Below are positions 35,069-42,621 of a stretch of DNA of 64,000 nt, one piece after another (the first letter of the stretch is position 1; the number at the start of each line of letters is the position of its first letter). This DNA is from Arcobacter sp. Its GTDB lineage: Bacteria; Campylobacterota; Campylobacteria; Campylobacterales; Sulfurimonadaceae. The DNA lies in NCBI GenBank assembly GCA_024637195.1, contig JAGXFN010000015.1:62001-126000 (forward strand). The letters are read 5' to 3'. The notes under the pieces were generated by a model. The model had not been told where the DNA came from, made no database searches, and saw nothing but the letters and a program-made list of their open reading frames with translations. The position numbers were made by a program, and so were the translations under genes.

Positions 35069-35104
35069 TTTAAAAATTTAATATTGAGGAATGGAGATTG
35101 CTTA

Positions 35105-35782
35105 ATGCAGAGTATGACAGAAGCAGACAAGATCAAGATTGCATTATTTAAAAAGATAGCCAAAGAAATTAAGGGGAATTACATCGCCGTTCCGGAAGTG
35201 TCTTTACCTGGAAGTGTCGCAGATATGTTGGTCACAAATGGTGATATTCATATTTATGAGATTAAATCAAAGGCTGATTCATTATCTCGTATAAAAAAAC
35301 AAATAGAGAGCTATAAAAAACATGCTCACCGTGTTACAATAGTTGCAGATAGCAAGTTTATTCAAAAGCTTAAAGAAGCACCTTATATGGAAGGAGTAGG
35401 GCTTATTGAAGTAACAAGCCGTTATCAGCTTAATTCTATAGATGAAGCTTATAAGAATAATAATGTTTATTCTGAAAATTACTTGGCATATTGGGCGCCG
35501 ATTGAAATAAGAGAAACACTTAGAGGTTTCCCTGGGTGGTACAAGTATGATACTTCAGAGGCTAAGGCAAAATTACTTGATCTACTATCTGAAGATGAAC
35601 TAAGGCGCTTGACAATTTTTAGAATTAAGCAAAAATATGAGGAAGAATTCTGGAAGCGTATGGATATGATTGAAAGTAAAGGGTTTAAAGAAGCTCTTAG
35701 CTCACGGTTTGATGATTTAGGTAAATTACGTATTACTCCACTACTTGATATTCCAGTTTATGTATTTAGAGAGTTTTTTTAA
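35105..35782 (+). CDS. sce7726 family protein, PD-(D/E)XK nuclease-like
   Basis: The product is 225 residues. Near the N-terminus VPEVSLPGSVADMLV is followed by IYEIKSKADSLSRIKKQI: a Glu, an Asp and an ExK in the spacing of a PD-(D/E)XK nuclease core, and also the hallmark of the sce7726 family. The C-terminal half is helical and unassigned. It is probably a DNA or RNA endonuclease, but activity is inference. GGAG lies eight bases before ATG 35105. The promoter carries two copies of the phage operator. The stop overlaps the stop of the convergent beta-family gene by 4 bases; sce7726 genes are commonly paired with sce7725/beta-type genes. Confidence 0.78.
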   Translation: MQSMTEADKIKIALFKKIAKEIKGNYIAVPEVSLPGSVADMLVTNGDIHIYEIKSKADSLSRIKKQIESYKKHAHRVTIVADSKFIQKLKEAPYMEGVGLIEVTSRYQLNSIDEAYKNNNVYSENYLAYWAPIEIRETLRGFPGWYKYDTSEAKAKLLDLLSEDELRRLTIFRIKQKYEEEFWKRMDMIESKGFKEALSSRFDDLGKLRITPLLDIPVYVFREFF

Positions 35783-37155
35783 AGCCTTGCTATTGTGACA
35801 CCATTATGTTTCATACACTGTGTCTTTGCTTTAGCTAAACCCATAGATTCTATTGTGTATAGGCATGCGCATGCCTCACAGTGCTCAGGATCAAGATAAG
35901 ATTTGTCAACCTTGTCATCTTTTATATAAAATTCTAATAGATGATTCATTGATTTCTTTGTTGACTGTGTACCACGTTCTGATTCCACTTTTACCTTGTA
36001 AATACATATTTTTTTAGCATCTTTATTTTGTAAAAGATAGAGCGATGCATTAGGTATCATTCCGGGGATAAAAGATGTGGCAGTATTTCTGTCGTAGCCA
36101 CAATAATCTGCAAACCATATATTTTTAATGTTGTGTCTCTGCAGTCGTAAATACCCTGATAGAGCTATATTTTCGAAGTAATTATCGCCATATTCTCTTT
36201 TGATATTTTCATAATCTGCACTCTCTTTGGCATATATTATTTGTGGGATATGACCACGTTTTTGTAAAGAGTTTAGTATAGAGATTTCTTTGCCCTCTTT
36301 TATACCGTTGAATTCAAGAATGATATAGCTTTTATCTAAAAGAGATGTGAAAGGATCAAGGTAGGAACTGATGTGAGTATGAAAGTTTTCCATGTTCATA
36401 ACTCTAAATACAATAGTGCCGAAATGTTCTAAAATTGTTTTTACAAAGAAAAGGTAATTGCTGTCAGCTGGGGTAGATGTGTCTATTCTACAAGTTGGAA
36501 TGATGGGAAGGCATGCAAATAGTTTCTTATAGTGAAATATCTTTTCTTCTGCAGAGGCAGGAGTATATATTTCGTCTGGAAGATCTGGTTTATTGGGGGA
36601 CTTTCTTTTTTTATTTCGTATTGACTTTATTTCATCCCGATGCGCTCTATTCCTCATTATCTCTAGATCATAAAGATCAAGGAAATGTGGCTTAAGAAAG
36701 TTGTCTTTTCTATATTTTTGTATGTCACCATCCTTTCGAACATCGATAAGTGGATAGATAGTCTTATTTGCATTGTTATGCACGGCATCAATGATAGTAA
36801 AAATTGTGTCTGTATATTTTAATATAGGGGTGTAGGTAGGCATAAACCCACGCGTAAATGGAGAATGGTTGTTATGCTCATCAACTTCAATAGATGGAAG
36901 AATTGGAAGTGTGGGAACAGATGATGAAAGTATGTAGTCTATTCCAAATAGGTTAAATGAGGTATTTAATTCATAATCTATCTTGTCGTGTGTAAAGTTA
37001 AAGGTTGTTCGTGATGTTGCGCCAATAGGTGTAGCTGAACTGAGGTTAGGAGGGGATAAAATACCATGGAATATGGTGGTTCCCTCGAGAATCACTCTAA
37101 CGCGTGTGTCATTATAACTCGCTACCTGTATCATTTTTTGAATAATTTTGTGCAT
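35779..37155 (-). CDS. Beta-family (sce7725-like) protein
   Basis: The product is 458 residues, soluble. Residues about 104-140 (YTPILKYTDTIFTIIDAVHN, then PLIDVRKDGD) match the opening of beta-family proteins, which normally read YxPxLK..x..A..PLxE. A TIM-barrel-like body with alternating strands and helices follows, and the last 50 residues carry the cysteine cluster CEACAC and a further Cys. Here there are about 100 extra residues before the usual start. The function of the family is unknown; members accompany sce7726 proteins in mobile DNA. It is the last gene in the leftward unit with the repressor. Confidence 0.65.
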   Translation of the reverse strand: MHKIIQKMIQVASYNDTRVRVILEGTTIFHGILSPPNLSSATPIGATSRTTFNFTHDKIDYELNTSFNLFGIDYILSSSVPTLPILPSIEVDEHNNHSPFTRGFMPTYTPILKYTDTIFTIIDAVHNNANKTIYPLIDVRKDGDIQKYRKDNFLKPHFLDLYDLEIMRNRAHRDEIKSIRNKKRKSPNKPDLPDEIYTPASAEEKIFHYKKLFACLPIIPTCRIDTSTPADSNYLFFVKTILEHFGTIVFRVMNMENFHTHISSYLDPFTSLLDKSYIILEFNGIKEGKEISILNSLQKRGHIPQIIYAKESADYENIKREYGDNYFENIALSGYLRLQRHNIKNIWFADYCGYDRNTATSFIPGMIPNASLYLLQNKDAKKICIYKVKVESERGTQSTKKSMNHLLEFYIKDDKVDKSYLDPEHCEACACLYTIESMGLAKAKTQCMKHNGVTIARL

Positions 37156-37162
37156 ATTACCC

Positions 37163-37918
37163 CTACTGTAAGTCGTTGTTGATTTTTGAACTAAACAGTA
37201 AACCGTATTTTTTAAGACTAATCTCTAAAACAGGAGTTGACACGTGAAAAAATTTTTTTATCAGTGTTGCTGAGATACTTTGATTGTCTGGGATACGTTC
37301 AAGAAGTCTTTCCAAAATAGCTCTTGGTACGAGAAGTTGTCCGGCAAATTCATTTGCCTCTGCTTCTATTGTGTTGGTCGTAGTGGTATTTCTTGCCGCT
37401 TGCATGACAGGTTGATAGTTTGTACTATTTGTCGGTAATGCTGAACCGCCTATATGCTCATCTATAAAGACCGAGTCAATGCCAGTTGAAAAATGTACAA
37501 AAACATGTCCAAGTTCATGAGCAATTGTAAACTTATCTCGTACAGGCTGAGTTGCCTTATAGGTTATTCTAATAGTTTCTCCATCAAATTCACATTTACC
37601 TATATCGCCTTGAAGATCATAATTTTGGTCTATTTTAAACCCAAAATATTCCGCTATATAAAAAGGATCTATTGGTCCAAAGTGCTCTTTAGTATAGATA
37701 AGTTCTATGATATCAGCAGGTGATGTAATGTGTTGTGGTACAGTTTCTTTAAAAGATTCGATAATGATTTTTTGTTTTTTTTTCATAAGATTTGAAAGTA
37801 GTTGATTATCTTGATTGTATATAAACCGCATTAGTTTGTCACTACCTGGATTTTCTATCTGTTCAAGTAGCTGTTTAGTGTCATGTATCTGTTCATTGAT
37901 ATTTTGTAGCTCAGTCAT
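37163..37918 (-). CDS. ImmA/IrrE family metallo-endopeptidase
   Basis: The product is 251 residues. The zinc-peptidase motif is FTIAHELGHVFVHF at about residue 128, with a downstream Glu in EAEANEFAGQLLVPRAIL as third ligand; both are complete. The first 60 residues are a helical extension. Family members cleave phage or ICE repressors (ImmA of ICEBs1) or act as stress regulators (IrrE). In this operon, downstream of the repressor gene, it could process the repressor or a partner protein. The following beta-family gene starts 7 bases later, and its own start overlaps the DUF6932 gene by 8 bases. Confidence 0.88.
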   Translation of the reverse strand: MTELQNINEQIHDTKQLLEQIENPGSDKLMRFIYNQDNQLLSNLMKKKQKIIIESFKETVPQHITSPADIIELIYTKEHFGPIDPFYIAEYFGFKIDQNYDLQGDIGKCEFDGETIRITYKATQPVRDKFTIAHELGHVFVHFSTGIDSVFIDEHIGGSALPTNSTNYQPVMQAARNTTTTNTIEAEANEFAGQLLVPRAILERLLERIPDNQSISATLIKKFFHVSTPVLEISLKKYGLLFSSKINNDLQ

Positions 37919-38387
37919 GTGTAATCTCTATCAACCCTTTTGGGTTTGCGTTACGGTCTCGTCCAAACCATTTACGCCAGTAATCTATATGCTTCTGTAT
38001 TGTATCATAGTGTTCATGATCCGCTGGGACAACAACAACAATATAGCCATCAATATTGTACTTTCGTTTTGTCTCACCTACTGAATGGTTCATGTCAAAT
38101 AGGGCCAGATGATCGTCTAGGTCAGAAATATCGATGAAGTTAACAACATCAATATCTGATGGATTTGGCTTTAGAGTGGTAAAACTACCATCCATCCATT
38201 GCTTGAGAGGATGGCTTAGACAAGCATTTAAGTCAGCGTTATAGCGTTCAAACTCCTGCCATCTTTTTCTTCGTATATTTGTGTCATTAAGTTGTAACAC
38301 AAATTCTTGTTCACATTCTTGTAGCGTAAGTGGGATAAGTGCATAAGGGATTGGATTTTTGTATTCATCAAAACTTACTTTTTTCAA
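37911..38387 (-). CDS. DUF6932-like, nucleotidyltransferase-fold protein
   Basis: The product is 158 residues. The central motif WMDGSFTTLKPNPSDIDVV has the G-S-x9-D-x-D pattern of minimal nucleotidyltransferases and matches the DUF6932 type (usually WIDGSF.T....P.DID). The C-terminus KGLIEI also fits that family. Residual catalysis, for example nucleotide addition to a protein or tRNA, is possible but unproven. It starts at a TTG placed directly after the repressor stop codon (TAATTG), so it depends on translation of the repressor. It overlaps the ImmA/IrrE gene. Confidence 0.65.
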   Translation of the reverse strand: MKKVSFDEYKNPIPYALIPLTLQECEQEFVLQLNDTNIRRKRWQEFERYNADLNACLSHPLKQWMDGSFTTLKPNPSDIDVVNFIDISDLDDHLALFDMNHSVGETKRKYNIDGYIVVVVPADHEHYDTIQKHIDYWRKWFGRDRNANPKGLIEITHD

Positions 38388-39032
38388 TTATTCGCCCACA
38401 AGTCTTAATCGTGCTGCACGGTTATTGAACTTGAGCTTGTTTACGGCCACGACCTTGACGAGTTTGAGGGCGTCCATCTCGTCATCGTCTATGCGGAGGA
38501 TGCGGGCCTTGAAGTCCGGGGATGAGTTGTAGGGCTTGAGGGAGATGATGCCCGCCTCTTCGTTTCGCACGAAGACCTTGACGGCGCTCTCACCGTGGAG
38601 GGTGTAGTGAACCATGTCGCCGTGCTGCACCTGGGCCGATGGATTGCATATGATCTCATCACCGTCCTCGATGTCGGGGGCCATGGAGTCGCCGCTAGCT
38701 ATGACGCAGTAGAGATCGGCGGCGAAGTTGTCGCCGTTGTAATAGCAGAAGCGCCCCTTCTGATCATGGCTTACCTCAGTAGATCCGCAGGACGCCGTTC
38801 CGACTACGGGGATTCTTGCCACAGGAATGGTTTCGTGATCGTTAAATAAATCTTCTACTCCAACCTTCAACACAGCAGCTAAGGCCTTTATACGCTTATC
38901 ATCTTTCGGCCAACGTATGCCGTTTGACCAATTTGTTACAGCTGATCTCGTTATCCCTAATTTTTCTGATATTTCAGCTGCAGTGATATTATTTTGTTTC
39001 ATATATTTTTTAAGATTATCGGCAAAAGCCAT
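38388..39032 (-). CDS. LexA/CI-type phage repressor (HTH + S24 peptidase)
   Basis: The product is 214 residues. The N-terminal XRE helix-turn-helix is ITAAEISEKLGITRSAVTNW. The C-terminal S24 self-cleavage domain has the catalytic serine in ASGDSMAPDIEDGDEI and the lysine in GESAVKVFV. The expected cleavage site is the Cys-Gly in VGTASCGSTEV, as in UmuD, rather than the Ala-Gly of LexA and lambda CI. RecA-stimulated self-cleavage would induce the prophage. Three operators lie between it and the Cro-like gene; one covers its own -10, implying autoregulation. Confidence 0.92.
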   Translation of the reverse strand: MAFADNLKKYMKQNNITAAEISEKLGITRSAVTNWSNGIRWPKDDKRIKALAAVLKVGVEDLFNDHETIPVARIPVVGTASCGSTEVSHDQKGRFCYYNGDNFAADLYCVIASGDSMAPDIEDGDEIICNPSAQVQHGDMVHYTLHGESAVKVFVRNEEAGIISLKPYNSSPDFKARILRIDDDEMDALKLVKVVAVNKLKFNNRAARLRLVGE

Positions 39033-39057
39033 TATTAAATACCTTTATTCACATATT

Positions 39058-39072
39058 GATACTAATTGTATC
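39058..39072. promoter_or_regulatory. Operator O1 (perfect dyad) over the repressor -10
   Basis: GATACTAATTGTATC is a perfect GATAC-N5-GTATC palindrome. The minus-strand hexamer TACAAT (39065-39070), a good -10 for the repressor gene, lies within it. Confidence 0.75.
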
Positions 39073-39081
39073 TTCATATAT

Positions 39082-39096
39082 GACACAGTGAGTATC
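39082..39096. promoter_or_regulatory. Operator O2 in the repressor/Cro intergenic region
   Basis: GACACAGTGAGTATC, same dyad, centred 24 bases from O1. Confidence 0.72.
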
Positions 39097-39115
39097 ATAT
39101 TAAGCAATAATTAAA

Positions 39116-39130
39116 GACACAGATAGTATC
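39116..39130. promoter_or_regulatory. Operator O3 next to the Cro-like gene
   Basis: GACACAGATAGTATC, centred 34 bases from O2 and ending eight bases before the Cro-like ATG, so it must cover that gene's promoter. Confidence 0.72.
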
Positions 39131-39138
39131 ATTACCGC

Positions 39139-39363
39139 ATGAACACTATTAAAAATGCACTCAACACAATTTATGCCCCGTCATCGGTAAGGGCAATCCT
39201 TAACGGAAAACGACGGCCTGTCCTCGAAAAGGCTATAGAGTTGAGAGACAAATTTTCTATTCCAGTTGATGCTTGGATGGATATTAAGTCTTATATAAAG
39301 AATGATACAAAAGAAGCTGCTTCACAATCTAATACAAATCCAGAAAAAAAGGTATCCGCATGA
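39139..39363 (+). CDS. Cro-like regulator
   Basis: The product is 74 residues. The first 40 form an abbreviated HTH (IYAPSSVRAILNGKRRPVLE), and the tail is polar. It is divergent from the repressor across a three-operator region, the classical Cro position, and probably competes for the same operators. No ribosome-binding site precedes the ATG, which is eight bases from O3, so the message is likely leaderless or nearly so. Its stop overlaps the next start by 4 bases. Confidence 0.7.
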   Translation: MNTIKNALNTIYAPSSVRAILNGKRRPVLEKAIELRDKFSIPVDAWMDIKSYIKNDTKEAASQSNTNPEKKVSA

Positions 39364-39863
39364 GCGATTACACGCAAAACAAAGCACCAAAAGACACCCA
39401 GTTCTGCAAAATATTAAAAAGATCCATCAACCTTGACAGAAAAAGACAGGAGTTCAGCTGGGACGATGCAGCTAACGAGCTGGGGCTCAACGGCGGCACG
39501 CTTGAGAACAAGCTAAAACCGGCCATGCCGACAAGCGACATCACGATCAGCGAGTTTATCCACTTCATGGAGCTGTCTGCAGACTACGATGCGCTTGAGT
39601 ACCTTGCCAAAAAGTTTGACCTTGCCCTGATCCCAAAAAGTCAGGCAGAGGCAAAGGCTTGCGACGTTAACACACTGGTAGATATAGCGAGCATAGAGAA
39701 CAGCGACGTGTTTAGAGTCGTAAAGACTGCCATGGCAGACGGTGTGATTACGGAGGAAGAGAAAGCCGCGATCTTAAAAGAGATCGACGAGGCAGAGAAG
39801 GCAAATGCACTTTTAAAAGACAAGGTGCTGCACCTGGCATCTTCCGAGCTGAAAAAGGACTAG
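39360..39863 (+). CDS. CII-like phage regulatory protein
   Basis: The product is 167 residues. The N-terminal part (FSWDDAANELGLNGGTLENK, then FIHFMELSADYDALEYLAKK) resembles the phage regulatory protein CII / CP76 type, with a helix-turn-helix and a helical body. A charged helical tail follows (ITEEEKAAILKEIDEAEKAN). In other phages such proteins steer the lysis-lysogeny choice. It is the second gene of the rightward early operon. Confidence 0.65.
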   Translation: MSDYTQNKAPKDTQFCKILKRSINLDRKRQEFSWDDAANELGLNGGTLENKLKPAMPTSDITISEFIHFMELSADYDALEYLAKKFDLALIPKSQAEAKACDVNTLVDIASIENSDVFRVVKTAMADGVITEEEKAAILKEIDEAEKANALLKDKVLHLASSELKKD

Positions 39864-39865
39864 AA

Positions 39866-40147
39866 ATGGCAACCGTCAAGTTTAAGAAAGACTCAATACC
39901 GTATACCATCCACGTCTATCTAAGTGCAGGCAACTCGCTGACGCATGACGAGGCCTACGATAACCTCAAGGTCCGCTATCTTTCCCAGCGGATCGCTGAT
40001 CTTAAGATCAAGTTTGAAGAGGCTGGGGTTACTGGGCACATCCTTGTGCTGGATGAGGCAAACGCTCGAGGGAATACGCATGCACGCTACTTCTACAAAG
40101 ACTGTGGGTGTGAGCATGAGGGTAAATTTGGGGTAAGGGTTTACTAA
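39866..40147 (+). CDS. Small winged-helix protein
   Basis: The product is 93 residues. LSAGNSLTHDEAYDNLKVRY followed by LSQRIADLKIKFEEAGV is the pattern of the phage HTH_39 type winged helix, which reads 'sit-and-order' then 'L..RI..L...G'. It probably binds DNA in early regulation. It starts two bases after the CII-like gene. Confidence 0.55.
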   Translation: MATVKFKKDSIPYTIHVYLSAGNSLTHDEAYDNLKVRYLSQRIADLKIKFEEAGVTGHILVLDEANARGNTHARYFYKDCGCEHEGKFGVRVY

Positions 40148-40375
40148 GCCTGCATCCTTGATGCCTACCGTTCTGTTTCCTTCGGGAGATAGATCGTGGG
40201 CACCGATGGTTTAAACGTCCTGGCAGACACCATCGATACTCTTCAAAAACGTGCACAAAAGTACACTCGACATTGTACCACAGTGCTTTCAACTATTATC
40301 GAAAAGGGTGGGTCGCGTTGGTGGTTCTTGGCTTCCCTCCCTCCTTTTTCAATGATGCAGGAACCAAGGCTTAAG

Positions 40376-40732
40376 ATGGGTAATAATAATAATGATCTCA
40401 CAATCGACATGGAGCGCGCCGTACTTTCGAGCGTGCTGCATGCTGAGATGTTTGACGAGTGCCGCGGCATTCAGAGCGTTGACCTTGACCGCGATGTGTT
40501 CGCGTTCGGGTTTCATAAGAACGTGGTTGATGTCATAAACGCGCTTCGCGACAAGAAACGCCGCACCGACGATCTCACTGTGCACCTGGTCATGCAGCGC
40601 AACCGCATTGACAATGAAGAGTCTTTTTTAAGCATCTTATCTGCGAATCCTTTTTCTTCTCTCGATATGTTTAAACACTATGTGTCGCAGCTGCATGAAG
40701 AGACAGTTAAATCCCAATGGACTCGACTGTGA
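40376..40732 (+). CDS. DnaB-type helicase, N-terminal domain protein
   Basis: The product is 118 residues. DMERAVLSSVLHAEMFDECR, FGFHKNVVDVINALRDKKR and DDLTVHLVMQRN match the N-terminal collar domain of DnaB. The ATPase half is in the next frame, starting inside its last 16 bases, so the helicase is split or frameshifted. The frame is open back to a GTG at 40196 that also has a GGGAG site; the added 60 residues do not look like DnaB, so I prefer ATG 40376. Function would require assembly with the C-terminal protein. Confidence 0.75.
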   Translation: MGNNNNDLTIDMERAVLSSVLHAEMFDECRGIQSVDLDRDVFAFGFHKNVVDVINALRDKKRRTDDLTVHLVMQRNRIDNEESFLSILSANPFSSLDMFKHYVSQLHEETVKSQWTRL

Positions 40733-41709
40733 AGCGGTTTGACGAACTAGAAGGCATCAATCAGCGCCTTGCGAATGAGATAGGACGGGCGGAACGTGAC
40801 AAAGACTACCAAACCGGCATAGCACTCAAACGCGAATATCACATGAACAAGATAGAGATGCTGGATCTGCTTGAGGGCACCCAGGGACAAGATGAGGGAG
40901 TTTCTCTCACTCAGGCTATAGCAGAGATGCAGGCGATGCCGTTTCGTCCAAAATACGCCACTGGCGTTGATGTGGTGGACAATCATTTTGAGGGTGGGTT
41001 TGAGGACTCACAACTCATTATGCTCGGCGGGGAGAAAGGGGCGGGTAAAACTGCTTTTGCGCTGCAGATGATCTACAACATCGCTAACGGGCATCCGGCG
41101 GTGTTTTACAGTTATGAGATGCCGGTGTGGAAGATGGCGCAGAGAGCTGTCAAGTCACACCTAACAAGCGGGCAGACGGATCGCATCATCCTTGTCGGAG
41201 CCGGGCGTGACATAGATCAGCTTGAGAAGTCTATACGATCACATGCTGCGATGGGGCGAAAGTTCTTTGGGGTTGACTCGTTGATGAAGATCACCAACAA
41301 GCGCAATGCAGGAAAACGCAATGAGCAGATCAGCGACATTACTGACCGTTTGGCTGCGCTGGCTATCGAACTGGGGCTTCTGATCGTGCTGATCGTCCAG
41401 GTGGCCAAGGCCGACCTTCAGAGTGGGCACATGGCGGTCAAGGGCAGCGGTGACGCGGACTATGATGCGGACATCATGCTCTTCTTTGTCAAGGACAAGG
41501 CGCAGATCGATAAGCGTGATCTGATCTGTGAGAAAAACAGGCAGAACGGTGTCGAGTTTAAAGAAGCCGTCTACGTTGACAAGGAGAGCGTCATAATGTA
41601 CTCGATGGGCAGTGCACGGGCGCCGGTGACCATTCATTATGAAGATGCGCCAGAAGGTAAAAAAGAGAATATGGGCATGAGCAACAAGATCGAGGCGGTA
41701 CTGATATGA
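40717..41709 (+). CDS. dnaB: DnaB-type replicative helicase, C-terminal RecA-like domain
   Basis: The product is 330 residues. The Walker A is GGEKGAGKTAFALQM, Walker B is near IELGLLIVLIVQ, and VFYSYEMPVWKMAQR is the conserved region after strand 2. The N-terminal 60 residues supply the linker helix that in intact DnaB follows the collar domain. It unwinds DNA at the phage fork. It overlaps the N-terminal protein gene by 16 bases and the next gene by 4. Confidence 0.88.
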   Translation: MDSTVKRFDELEGINQRLANEIGRAERDKDYQTGIALKREYHMNKIEMLDLLEGTQGQDEGVSLTQAIAEMQAMPFRPKYATGVDVVDNHFEGGFEDSQLIMLGGEKGAGKTAFALQMIYNIANGHPAVFYSYEMPVWKMAQRAVKSHLTSGQTDRIILVGAGRDIDQLEKSIRSHAAMGRKFFGVDSLMKITNKRNAGKRNEQISDITDRLAALAIELGLLIVLIVQVAKADLQSGHMAVKGSGDADYDADIMLFFVKDKAQIDKRDLICEKNRQNGVEFKEAVYVDKESVIMYSMGSARAPVTIHYEDAPEGKKENMGMSNKIEAVLI

Positions 41710-42620
41710 GTCACATTAAAATAATAGCCGGGGATAAGAACGTCATTAGCTTTCGACCGGAGTTAAAAGGGTTTTTTAAGAGCACGAATGCGGCTATCTT
41801 GTTGCAGCAGATCATCTACTGGAGTGACAAGAACGATGGGTCATTTTATAAGTTTGTTGAGCCGTGTGATCATGACAAATATAAGGTCGGTGACAGCTGG
41901 TGCGAGGAGCTTTATTTCTCTCGTAAAGAGTTCGTCAATGCTATGGCAAAACTTAAAGAATATGATCTTGTGAGTACTAAAATCAACATGGAGCGCGTGA
42001 CGTATTATACGCTCAACATTGAAGCTACTGAAGCAATTTTATCCTCCATCTATGGTGACGAAACCACAGTACAAAAGGGAAATTACATAACGAGACAAAG
42101 GGACGTTATGCAACGAGACAAAGGGACGTTAGATATAGGATCAGACAGTAACTTTGCAGAGACTACTACAGAGAAGAAGAGCACGTCATCTTCGAACGAA
42201 ACGACAATTACCAGCATGGCAGAAGACGGTGAGTTTAATGCAAATTATTCTGAGCTGAGAATGGGCAGTCAGAGTAAATTTCTTGGAGGTAAAGAGACTT
42301 CTTTCAAGGCATACCTCGGGGTGAAGAAGTTTGTCAACATTAAGATCATCGCCTTTGCTTACAAGCAGTACAGCCGCGGGGTTGCCGACGGTGGTAAGGT
42401 AGTGGGGCTTGGGACCTTCATCGATAATGAAATGTTCCTTGGATTTATGCCGGAGCATTGTGCGGTCGAGCTGGGCGGGGTGATGACACTTGGCAAACGC
42501 AGCGGCGGGATGTTCTACCCGAACGAGGGAGAGGCTATGCGACTAGACGACGAGACCTTTGTGAAGATGCTGCATGGCGGGAAGATCAAGTTCCAGGCTG
42601 ATAAGTTGAGGGAGATTTAG
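41706..42620 (+). CDS. Phage replication protein with winged-helix start (initiator/loader type)
   Basis: The product is 304 residues. Residues about 25-110 (AAILLQQIIYWSDKNDGSFY, CEELYFSRKEFVNAM, KLKEYDLVSTKI) form the winged-helix module of phage replication initiators. A low-complexity Ser/Thr/Glu linker (about 140-170) leads to a C-terminal helical domain that probably contacts the helicase. Its place right after dnaB supports an origin-binding or helicase-loading role, comparable to lambda O/P, but the exact role is inferred. Confidence 0.7.
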   Translation: MSHIKIIAGDKNVISFRPELKGFFKSTNAAILLQQIIYWSDKNDGSFYKFVEPCDHDKYKVGDSWCEELYFSRKEFVNAMAKLKEYDLVSTKINMERVTYYTLNIEATEAILSSIYGDETTVQKGNYITRQRDVMQRDKGTLDIGSDSNFAETTTEKKSTSSSNETTITSMAEDGEFNANYSELRMGSQSKFLGGKETSFKAYLGVKKFVNIKIIAFAYKQYSRGVADGGKVVGLGTFIDNEMFLGFMPEHCAVELGGVMTLGKRSGGMFYPNEGEAMRLDDETFVKMLHGGKIKFQADKLREI

Positions 42621-42621
42621 G

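Larger units (their letters stand above)
34723..35104. other. Intergenic control region before the sce7726 gene
   Basis: It contains a near-palindromic hairpin at 34800-34819 (GTGCCGTG, loop CGAA, CACGACAC), then about 170 bases of clearly higher GC content with no gene I can support, then two operator copies and the sce7726 promoter. The sce7726 frame stays open back to 34805, but the operators and promoter lie inside that stretch, so I do not count it as coding. Confidence 0.5.

Noticed and set aside
34805-35104. N-terminal extension of the sce7726 protein
   Set aside because: The stretch contains two operator copies and a promoter, is of different base composition, and the family homology begins after 35105.
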